Below, in pieces: positions 1-4,390 of a stretch of DNA of 6,476 nucleotides (position 1 is its first letter; each line of letters begins with the position of its first letter). The DNA lies in assembly GCA_964427955.1 (NCBI GenBank), contig CAYRWY010000342.1:1-6476 (forward strand), given 5' to 3'. Below the pieces are notes generated by a model. It was given only the letters and a program-made list of their open reading frames with translations, searched no databases and had not been told where the DNA came from. This DNA is from JACRBK01 sp964427955 (lineage in GTDB: Bacteria > Chloroflexota > Anaerolineae > Aggregatilineales > Aggregatilineaceae). A program made the position numbers and the translations under genes.

Positions 1-61
1 GGCCGCGCGCCAGATCAATCCCGACCTGGACGTGACCGTCCACGCCGAGCCGAAGGTATAG
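1..61 (+). CDS. 3' end of an upstream gene, possibly a cation diffusion facilitator
   Basis: Only the last 19 sense codons and the TAG stop (59-61) are inside the window. Reading from base 2 gives a tail ending in INPDLDVTVHAEPKV. The frame is supported by its protein-like composition and by the change straight after the stop into non-coding repeat DNA. The pattern P-x-x-DV-x-V-H-x-E-P resembles the end of the cytoplasmic C-terminal domain of cation diffusion facilitator (CDF) metal exporters, where a similar DV-x-[IV]-H-x-[ED]-P stretch is common. This rests on a very short piece, so the family is a guess. The existence of a gene ending here is more secure than its identity. Confidence 0.45.
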   Translation, partial: AARQINPDLDVTVHAEPKV

Positions 62-69
62 ATAGTTGA

Positions 70-118
70 CAGTAAGCAGTAAACAGTTCACAGTAAACAG
101 TTCACAGCTTGCAGTGAT
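70..118 (+). repeat. Tandem array of seven 7-bp units (CAGTNNN)
   Basis: Seven consecutive heptamers can be read: CAGTAAG, CAGTAAA, CAGTTCA, CAGTAAA, CAGTTCA, CAGCTTG and CAGTGAT. All begin CAG, and six of the seven begin CAGT. Two adjacent exact 14-bp copies (77-90 and 91-104) lie inside the array. The array starts 8 bp after the stop of the upstream gene. Short tandem 7-bp repeats of this kind are known from cyanobacterial genomes (STRR elements), and I recall similar CAGTNNN runs in Chloroflexota gaps. Their function is unknown. Confidence 0.8.
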
Positions 119-133
119 CTGCCGTGGGAGGGA

Positions 134-142
134 GTCACTGTT
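134..142 (+). repeat. Left copy of probable target-site duplication
   Basis: GTCACTGTT directly abuts the left end of the fold-back element. It matches GTCGCTGTT on the right flank at 8 of 9 positions. Removing one copy and the element leaves a continuous sequence leading into the right-hand 7-bp array, as expected for an empty insertion site. The surrounding DNA is rich in CTGTT-like words, so a chance match is less unlikely than in random DNA. Confidence 0.55.
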
Positions 143-318
143 GGGTGCATTTCAAGTTAGTTCAGGCCGTCGCCCGACGCTGAAGCGCTCCGGCTATGAA
201 AAAAGCACTGAAGGGGCTGGTTCGCAGTGCCTTTAGTGCACTTCCAGGCTTTGATCATAGCCTGGTGGCTTCAGCCCCAGGCGAGAGGCGGGCCAGTGAA
301 CGGTGGTGAAATACACCC
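143..318. mobile_element. 176-bp fold-back (MITE-like) element without coding capacity
   Basis: The ends form terminal inverted repeats: GGGTGCATTTCA (143-154) against TGAAATACACCC (307-318), 11 of 12 paired. Moving inward, further matching arms occur in register. They are GTTCA 160-164 with TGAAC 297-301, GGCC 165-168 with 291-294, GCTGAAGC 179-186 with GCTTCAGC 268-275, GGCTATGA 192-199 with TCATAGCC 255-262, and AAAGC 202-206 with GCTTT 248-252. Spacers on the two arms are the same length at several points (5 and 5 nt), so the whole unit is an eroded palindrome. A near-perfect 9-bp direct repeat flanks it. No open reading frame of note lies inside. This is the pattern of a non-autonomous miniature inverted-repeat element moved by a transposase encoded elsewhere. 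The family cannot be named from this window. A structured RNA or a REP-like element are the alternatives. Confidence 0.7.
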
Positions 319-327
319 GTCGCTGTT
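319..327 (+). repeat. Right copy of probable target-site duplication
   Basis: GTCGCTGTT immediately follows the right terminal inverted repeat and differs at one position from the nine bases that precede the left end. A 9-bp duplication is within the range made by several DDE transposase families, so it does not identify the mobilising enzyme. Confidence 0.55.
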
Positions 328-330
328 TTT

Positions 331-365
331 ACTGAAAACTGTTCACTGAAAACTGATCACTGTGA
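331..365 (-). repeat. Second 7-bp tandem array, opposite orientation
   Basis: On the plus strand the units read ACTGAAA, ACTGTTC, ACTGAAA, ACTGATC and ACTGTGA. On the minus strand this is the same CAGT-headed heptamer seen at 70-118, so the two arrays are inverted relative to each other around the fold-back element. GATCACTG (355-362) is an exact reverse complement of CAGTGATC (112-119). The array ends 42 bp before the ATG of the carboxypeptidase gene. Confidence 0.8.
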
Positions 366-378
366 GCGGTCTACTCCG

Positions 379-384
379 TAGAAT
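379..384 (+). promoter_or_regulatory. Possible -10 box for the carboxypeptidase gene
   Basis: TAGAAT matches the sigma-70 type -10 consensus at five of six positions and lies 22 bp before the ATG. That would give a short leader still containing the ribosome binding site. No convincing -35 hexamer is found 16-18 bp upstream, where the sequence belongs to the 7-bp array, so this is weak. Confidence 0.25.
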
Positions 385-390
385 CTTTTC

Positions 391-396
391 AAGGAG
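391..396 (+). promoter_or_regulatory. Ribosome binding site deciding the start at 407
   Basis: AAGGAG lies 10 nt before ATG 407. The upstream in-frame GTG at 362 falls inside the 7-bp repeat array, has no purine-rich site before it, and would add 15 residues with no family match. ATG 407 is therefore preferred. Confidence 0.8.
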
Positions 397-406
397 ACTC
401 CACTTT

Positions 407-1912
407 ATGGAAAAGAAACTTCAAGAACTCAAGACCCGTTTGATCGAAGTCAACGATCTCCAGTCGGCGGCGGCGCTGCTGAACTGGGATCAATCGACCT
501 ACATGCCCAAGGGCGGCGCCCCGGCCCGCGCCCGCCAGATGGCCACGTTGGAACTGATCGCGCACCAAAAATTCACCGATCCAGCCATCGGGCGGCTGCT
601 GGACGACCTGCGCTCCTACGAGGAAAATCTGCCGTATGATTCGGACGACGCCAGCCTGATCCGCGTGACGCGGCGTCTGTACGAGCGCGATGTCAAGGTC
701 CCGGCGGAGTTCGCCGCCCGGCAGTCGAGTCACGGCGCGGAATCGTACCAGGTGTGGGCGGAAGCCCGCCCGGCCAACGATTTCAAGCGCGTGCGGCCCT
801 ACCTCGAAAAGACGTTGGACCTCAGCCGCGAGCTGGCGGATTTCTTCCCCGGCTATGAGCACATCGCCGATCCGCTGATCGACTTCGGCGACTACGGCAT
901 GAAAGCCGCCACGCTGCGCAGCCTGTTCGCGGATCTGCGCGCGCAGTTGGTCCCGCTGGTACAGGCTATCACGGCCCAGGCGCCCGCCGATGACGCCTGT
1001 CTGCGCCACCACTTCCCCGGCGCGCCGCAGCTTGAATTCGCGCTGGCGGAGGCGGCTCGCTTCGGCTACGACCTGGAACGGGGGCGGCAGGATCTGACGC
1101 ACCACCCGTTCGAAACGCGCTTTTCGATTGGCGACGTGCGCATCACGACGCGCGTCAAAGAGGATTATCTCGCCGAGTGTCTGTTCAGCACGCTGCACGA
1201 ATCCGGCCATGCCATGTACGAACAGGGCGTCGATTGGAAGTACGAAGGCACGACCCTGGCACGGGGCGCTTCGTCCGGCGTGCACGAGAGCCAGTCGCGG
1301 CTGTGGGAGAATATCGTCGGGCGCAGCCGGGGTTTCTGGGAATACGCTTATCCGAAGCTGCAAGCGGTCTTCCCGGCCCAGTTGGGCAGCGTGCCGCTGG
1401 ACGCCTTCTACCGCGCCATCAACAAGGTCGAGCGGTCACTGATCCGCACCGACGCCGACGAAGTGACCTACAACCTGCACGTCATGATCCGCTTTGATTT
1501 CGAGTTGGCCATGCTCGAAGGTAAGCTGGCGGTGGCCGACCTGCCGGACGCCTGGCACGCGCGCTACCAGTCCGATCTCGGCCTGCGCGCGCCGGATGAT
1601 CGCGACGGCGTGCTGCAAGACGTACACTGGTATGCCGGGCAGATCGGCGGCCTGTTCCAGGGTTATACCCTGGGCAACATCCTCAGCGCCCAGTTCTACA
1701 CTGCTGCGCTCAAAGCTCAGCCCGACATCCCGGATCAGGTCCGGCAGGGGCAGTTCGGCCCGCTGCACGGCTGGCTGCGCGAGAACATCTACCGGCACGG
1801 GCGCAAGTTCACCGCCAACGAGCTGGCGCAGCGCGCGACCGGCCAGCCGCTCACCATCGCGCCGTACATCCAGTATTTGAAGACCAAGTACGGGGAATTG
1901 TACGGAGTGTAG
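407..1912 (+). CDS. M32 family metallocarboxypeptidase (carboxypeptidase Taq type)
   Basis: This 501-residue zinc-dependent carboxypeptidase removes amino acids one at a time from the C-terminus of peptides. It is probably cytoplasmic, since no signal peptide is seen. All the signature motifs of family M32 are present in order: HPF at 233-235, DVRIT at 243-247, the zinc motif HESGH at 264-268, HESQ at 293-296, IRTDAD at 346-351 and GVLQDVHW at 401-408. H264 and H268 should bind the metal with E265 as the general base. E294 sits 30 residues after H264, where the third metal ligand of this family is found. The N-terminus (ELKTRLIEVNDLQSAAALLN) is the usual helical start, and about 500 residues is the normal family length. 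The gene stands alone on the plus strand, downstream of a repeat-rich gap and convergent with the next gene. Its likely role is peptide turnover; the true substrate is not evident from sequence. Confidence 0.96.
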   Translation: MEKKLQELKTRLIEVNDLQSAAALLNWDQSTYMPKGGAPARARQMATLELIAHQKFTDPAIGRLLDDLRSYEENLPYDSDDASLIRVTRRLYERDVKVPAEFAARQSSHGAESYQVWAEARPANDFKRVRPYLEKTLDLSRELADFFPGYEHIADPLIDFGDYGMKAATLRSLFADLRAQLVPLVQAITAQAPADDACLRHHFPGAPQLEFALAEAARFGYDLERGRQDLTHHPFETRFSIGDVRITTRVKEDYLAECLFSTLHESGHAMYEQGVDWKYEGTTLARGASSGVHESQSRLWENIVGRSRGFWEYAYPKLQAVFPAQLGSVPLDAFYRAINKVERSLIRTDADEVTYNLHVMIRFDFELAMLEGKLAVADLPDAWHARYQSDLGLRAPDDRDGVLQDVHWYAGQIGGLFQGYTLGNILSAQFYTAALKAQPDIPDQVRQGQFGPLHGWLRENIYRHGRKFTANELAQRATGQPLTIAPYIQYLKTKYGELYGV

Positions 1913-1913
1913 C

Positions 1914-1934
1914 TATCAGCCTTCAGCTCTCACA
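1914..1934 (+). repeat. Short run of 7-bp units (NNNCAGC) after the carboxypeptidase stop
   Basis: TATCAGC and CTTCAGC are followed by a degenerate unit, TCTCACA, starting two bases after the stop codon. The units share the 7-bp period and CAG core of the arrays upstream of the gene. The run is too short to be sure it is more than chance. Confidence 0.4.
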
Positions 1935-1943
1935 AGGGCGTAG

Positions 1944-1963
1944 GGGCGCTGCTTGCCGCGCCC
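1944..1963. repeat. Small GC-rich hairpin between convergent genes
   Basis: GGGCGC (1944-1949) pairs perfectly with GCGCCC (1958-1963) across an 8-nt loop. There is no T-run on either strand next to it, so it is not a classical intrinsic terminator. GGGGCGC-loop-GCGCCC units like this look like dispersed intergenic repeats, an idea that rests on memory rather than on another copy in this window. Confidence 0.45.
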
Positions 1964-2006
1964 AGTTTCCCCTCTCCCAAAAAGAACGATGGGAGAGGGG
2001 TCTGGG
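1961..2006. terminator. Long hairpin between convergent genes, possible bidirectional terminator or dispersed repeat
   Basis: CCCCTCTCCCA (1969-1979) pairs perfectly over 11 bp with TGGGAGAGGGG (1990-2000) across a 10-nt A-rich loop. An outer CCCAG/CTGGG pair (1961-1965 with 2002-2006) extends the stem after a small internal loop. It lies in the 101-bp gap between two genes that end facing each other, where a shared terminator is expected. However, no T-tract follows on either strand. The CCCTCTCCC...GGGAGAGGGG arrangement also resembles a REP-like repeat common between bacterial genes, so its primary nature is open. Confidence 0.5.
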
Positions 2007-2013
2007 GTGCGGA

Positions 2014-2895
2014 CTACCTCGGCGGACCCTGAAGCACGCGCGCCCGCAGCGCCTCGAATGCTTCCGGCTGCGACGGGGCGAAGCCGTACACCTCCGGCAT
2101 CAGCAGTTCCAACCACCACGTCATCCCTGCGTCTGCCGCCGCGCTGACCCGGATCGCCGCCTCGGCGGGATCGTCGCCCGGCGTCACGCCGATGTTGGCC
2201 ACGTCGAACGGCCCGTTCGCTCCGGCTGCCTGGCGCTGCGTCTGCACGAAGGTCACCGCCTCTTTCAACAGCGTGACCTGTTCCGGTCCGTGCGTCTGAA
2301 ACAGCGGGATCATGCCGTCCCCCTTGGCCATGCGGCGGAAAGGGGCCTGGTGCGGCCAAAAGCCGCCGACCCAGATCGGGATCGGGCGCTGGACCGGCGT
2401 GGGCAAAAAGTGCGCGCGTCTGACGTGGTAATACTGCCCCTCGAAGCTGAACGGCTCGCCCGACCATAACCCCTTCAGCACGGCCAGTCCTTCGTCCAGC
2501 ATCGCCCCGCGTACCCGCGAGTCAGACTCTTCGCCCAGATCGGCCCATTCCCCCTCGCCCAGCCCGATCCCCACGCCGAGGATCAGCCGCCCGTTGGACA
2601 GCCGATCCAGCGAGACGGTTTCGCGGGCGAGCTTCCAGGGGCGGCGGCGTGGGATCGGCGTAACAGTCGTGCCGATCCGGATCGTCTGTGTGTTCAGCGC
2701 GACGGCGGCCAGGGCGATCCAGGGATCGACAGCGGGTTCGCCGTGCCCGTCCAGGTCGCTGTACGGCGCGATGTGATCCCAGAGGAAGAACCCTTCCCAA
2801 CCCACCTGTTCGGCCTCGTGAGCCAGATCGGCCAGGCGGCGTGTGTCGCCCAACACACCGTAGTTGGGCAAATAGAGCGCATAATGGGGACTCAT
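2014..2895 (-). CDS. LLM-class flavin-dependent oxidoreductase
   Basis: This 293-residue protein belongs to the luciferase-like monooxygenase (LLM) superfamily: TIM-barrel enzymes that use reduced FMN or coenzyme F420 to oxidise or reduce small molecules, normally in the cytoplasm. Diagnostic stretches include the N-terminal strand MSPHYALYLPNYG (1-13), GWEGFFLWDH (32-41), the barrel segment IRIGTTVTPIPRRRPWKLAR (72-91), SLDRLSNGRLILGVGIG (95-111) and PIPIWVGG (171-178). Length is normal for the family. The start at 2895 is chosen because AAGGAA lies 7 nt upstream and the family N-terminus begins there; 38 more in-frame codons upstream run into the small-RNA promoter region and look unlike protein. 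The gene is convergent with the carboxypeptidase. Whether it uses FMN or F420, and its substrate, cannot be told from sequence alone. A GGFWPHQAPFRR segment (177-188) replaces the more typical GG-x-s-p-A-A region and may shape the pocket. Confidence 0.93.
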   Translation of the reverse strand: MSPHYALYLPNYGVLGDTRRLADLAHEAEQVGWEGFFLWDHIAPYSDLDGHGEPAVDPWIALAAVALNTQTIRIGTTVTPIPRRRPWKLARETVSLDRLSNGRLILGVGIGLGEGEWADLGEESDSRVRGAMLDEGLAVLKGLWSGEPFSFEGQYYHVRRAHFLPTPVQRPIPIWVGGFWPHQAPFRRMAKGDGMIPLFQTHGPEQVTLLKEAVTFVQTQRQAAGANGPFDVANIGVTPGDDPAEAAIRVSAAADAGMTWWLELLMPEVYGFAPSQPEAFEALRARVLQGPPR

Positions 2896-2901
2896 GACCT
2901 G

Positions 2902-2907
2902 TTCCTT
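2902..2907 (-). promoter_or_regulatory. Ribosome binding site of the LLM oxidoreductase
   Basis: On the minus strand AAGGAA precedes ATG 2895 with a 6-7 nt spacer. This is the main reason for rejecting the longer in-frame start at 3009. Confidence 0.7.
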
Positions 2908-2967
2908 TCTACCCAGCCATTTGTCCGCCAGTATGTCACACAGGGCGCTCGAAGAATGCCCGAAAAG

Positions 2968-2997
2968 TTGAGGCGTGCGCGGAGCTTGAGGTATACT
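2968..2997 (+). promoter_or_regulatory. Sigma-70-like promoter reading away from the LLM gene
   Basis: TTGAGG (2968-2973) and TATACT (2992-2997) are separated by 18 bp. They match the -35 and -10 consensus at 4 and 5 of 6 positions. Transcription would begin near 3004. The only thing downstream on this strand before the opposite-facing lysM-type gene is the hairpin-terminator unit at 3004-3079. Confidence 0.5.
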
Positions 2998-3003
2998 ACT
3001 TTT

Positions 3004-3079
3004 TGTCACACACGGAAAATCCGTTGTGTGGATACTAATAGAGACTCAAACGCCCGGCGAAATGTCCGGGCGTTTTTTG
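3004..3079 (+). ncRNA. Candidate small RNA, about 75 nt
   Basis: A complete small transcription unit can be read here. A promoter-like pair ends at 2997. A first hairpin follows (CACAC at 3007-3011 and ACGGA at 3012-3016, pairing with TCCGT 3020-3024 and GTGTG 3026-3030, one bulged T, AAA loop). Then comes an unpaired stretch, roughly 3031-3047, and a strong intrinsic terminator ending in six T. It lies in the 201-bp gap upstream of the LLM gene and is antisense to the flow of the neighbouring genes, so it is not simply the leader or tail of either. No convincing reading frame with a ribosome binding site is seen inside. I do not recognise an RNA family. The unpaired middle segment would be the natural base-pairing region if this is a regulatory RNA. 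An alternative is that only the terminator is real and serves the gene ending at 3097. Confidence 0.45.
3048..3078 (+). terminator. Intrinsic terminator, stronger on the plus strand
   Basis: AAACGCCCGG (3048-3057) pairs with CCGGGCGTTT (3066-3075) over 10 bp with an 8-nt loop, followed by a T-run (3073-3078) on the plus strand. Read on the minus strand the same hairpin is followed only by TTTGAG. It would therefore be a weaker stop for the LysM gene that ends 18 bp away, though it may work both ways. Confidence 0.8.
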
Positions 3080-3096
3080 TTGTAGCGGCGGATCGC

Positions 3097-4284
3097 TCAG
3101 TTCTTGAGCACCTTGTACGCCAGGAAGCCCGCCAGCCCGCCCGTGATCGCTACCGCGCCCAGCAGGATCACGACGGCCAGCGCCAGGACGACGGTACGCG
3201 GGCCGTTGTCGCTGCCGGATTCATCCGCGGCGGATTGTTCGGGCGCATCGACCAGCGCGGCCACCTGCTGCACGGGCAGCGGCGTTGTGATGGCAGCGAT
3301 GGAAGTAGGCGGTTGTTGGGCGACCACCGGGGTCATCGTCGGCGGGGGCGTGGCGCTCACGCTGGCGCTGGCACTGGTGGTGACCGGCGCAGCCTTGATG
3401 ATGATGGCCTGTCCGGCGTAGATCGTCGAGCCACTGATTCCGTTCAACTGGCGCAGCGTGTCCAGCGAGACGCCGTAGACCTGCGCGATCCCCCACAGCG
3501 TTTGGCCCGGCTGCACGATGTGGACCTGCGAGCCGTCCGGGCGGGTCTGTGCGTTGGCGACGACCGGGGCGGCAGTCGGCGCGGGCGCGGCGGTGTTCTG
3601 CGATCCACTGCTGCTCGATCCTCCGCTGCTAGTTCCGCCCGATCCGGTCATGATCAGCGAGGCATCATCCCAGAACACGTCGTTGAAGCGCATGGCTTTG
3701 TCCGCCGTGTAGTAGGTGAACACGGTGATCTGGCTGGCGCTGGCGGTGGCATCGACGGACAGCCCGGCGAAGTGCCCCCAGTCGAAGGGGCTGGCGAAGC
3801 CGCTCCAGCGAATGTTCCCGCTGTACGGATCGCTCCCGCCGTTCGGATCGATCCCGATGCGCAGCCGTCCGCCGGAGGACGTATCGGCGAAGGTATGAGT
3901 GTCGTCGCGGCACTGCCACTGCGGGTCGTCGCAGGTCCAGATCAGCGCGGAAATCGAGAAGCGGTAGCTCACGCCGGACTGCGCGGCCACGGTCTGGTAC
4001 CCGCCGCCGGTGGGCAGGCCGCTCTCGGTGCGCAGTCGCCAGGAATAGGGGGACGAAGCGACCAGCGACCCCAGCGACTCGTGATCGCTGTTCTGGAAGC
4101 TGCCCCAGACGTTCCAGCCGTCCGGCACGCCGCCGCTGATGTTGCCCCGCCCGGTGTACGCGCCGTCAAAGCTGGCATTTTGCAGCAGGTTGCCCTGGGC
4201 ATGGGCCGGGATCATGCCTCCCGCGAACAGCGCCAGCAGCAAACCCATCAGACTCAGCCGGTAAACAGAAAACATGCGTCGCAT
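3097..4284 (-). CDS. Secreted, membrane-anchored LysM protein with a carbohydrate-binding-like N-terminal domain
   Basis: This 395-residue surface protein is of unknown specific role. Residues 1-29 form a signal peptide (MRRMF start, hydrophobic LMGLLLALFAGG core, AHA cleavage site before Q30). Residues about 33-212 resemble a galactose-binding-like jelly-roll of the CBM4/9 kind: NLLQNASFDG near the start, PDGWNVWG, and the closing FNDVFWDDASL. It has a likely disulfide pair, TCDDPQWQC (117-125). A Gly/Ser linker (about 215-230) leads to one LysM domain (about 254-298, VHIVQPGQTLWGIAQVYGVS through IYAGQAIII), which in other proteins binds N-acetylglucosamine polymers such as peptidoglycan. 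A Pro/Thr/Ala linker and an acidic patch follow, then a C-terminal membrane helix (about 363-390) with the tail YKVLKN. No LPXTG sorting motif or catalytic domain is seen, so the bulk should face outward as a wall-attached scaffold or sensor. ATG 4284 is preferred over the ATG at 4326 because GGAG is well spaced before it and the signal peptide starts there. Confidence 0.85.
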   Translation of the reverse strand: MRRMFSVYRLSLMGLLLALFAGGMIPAHAQGNLLQNASFDGAYTGRGNISGGVPDGWNVWGSFQNSDHESLGSLVASSPYSWRLRTESGLPTGGGYQTVAAQSGVSYRFSISALIWTCDDPQWQCRDDTHTFADTSSGGRLRIGIDPNGGSDPYSGNIRWSGFASPFDWGHFAGLSVDATASASQITVFTYYTADKAMRFNDVFWDDASLIMTGSGGTSSGGSSSSGSQNTAAPAPTAAPVVANAQTRPDGSQVHIVQPGQTLWGIAQVYGVSLDTLRQLNGISGSTIYAGQAIIIKAAPVTTSASASVSATPPPTMTPVVAQQPPTSIAAITTPLPVQQVAALVDAPEQSAADESGSDNGPRTVVLALAVVILLGAVAITGGLAGFLAYKVLKN

Positions 4285-4293
4285 CGCCTTCTG

Positions 4294-4297
4294 CTCC
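4294..4297 (-). promoter_or_regulatory. Ribosome binding site favouring the start at 4284
   Basis: On the minus strand GGAG sits 9 nt before ATG 4284. The alternative ATG at 4326 has GGAG only 4 nt away and would put 14 polar residues ahead of the signal peptide. ATG 4275, three codons later, is a further option using GAAGG. Confidence 0.55.
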
Positions 4298-4390
4298 AAT
4301 CCTTCTGAACCCAGTGTAGCAGACATCTCGCTCCCGCTGTGGACGCGAATCTGACGTGGAGCAGATGACCAGCCATCGATTACCTGACGA

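Noticed and set aside
192..281. Known riboswitch or tRNA in the upstream gap
   Set aside because: No conserved core of the cobalamin, SAM, c-di-GMP or T-box classes and no tRNA T-arm or acceptor pairing could be found; inverted symmetry over the whole 176 bp fits a fold-back element better.
70..365. CRISPR array
   Set aside because: The repeat unit is 7 bp with no spacers; the pattern is a tandem array, not repeat-spacer.
362..406. Extended GTG start of the carboxypeptidase
   Set aside because: It begins inside the 7-bp repeat array, lacks a ribosome binding site and adds residues not expected in the family; ATG 407 has AAGGAG at good spacing.
389..1363. Minus-strand open frame of 324 codons opposite the carboxypeptidase
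   Set aside because: The plus-strand protein carries every M32 motif; the opposite frame is rich in Arg, Gln and Val with no domain and follows from codon bias on the real strand.
3003..3038. Tiny TTG-initiated reading frame inside the candidate small RNA
   Set aside because: It would start at or before the transcript's 5' end, has no ribosome binding site and spans the hairpin.
2743..4308. Long plus-strand open frame of 521 codons over the LysM and LLM genes
   Set aside because: It is antisense to two well-supported genes, starts inside the oxidoreductase, runs through the promoter-terminator unit, and has an Arg/Gly/Asp/Gln-rich composition with no recognisable domain; high GC content makes such shadow frames common.
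4314..4319. TACACT as a -10 box for the LysM gene (minus strand)
   Set aside because: No acceptable -35 hexamer lies 16-18 bp upstream; too weak to call.
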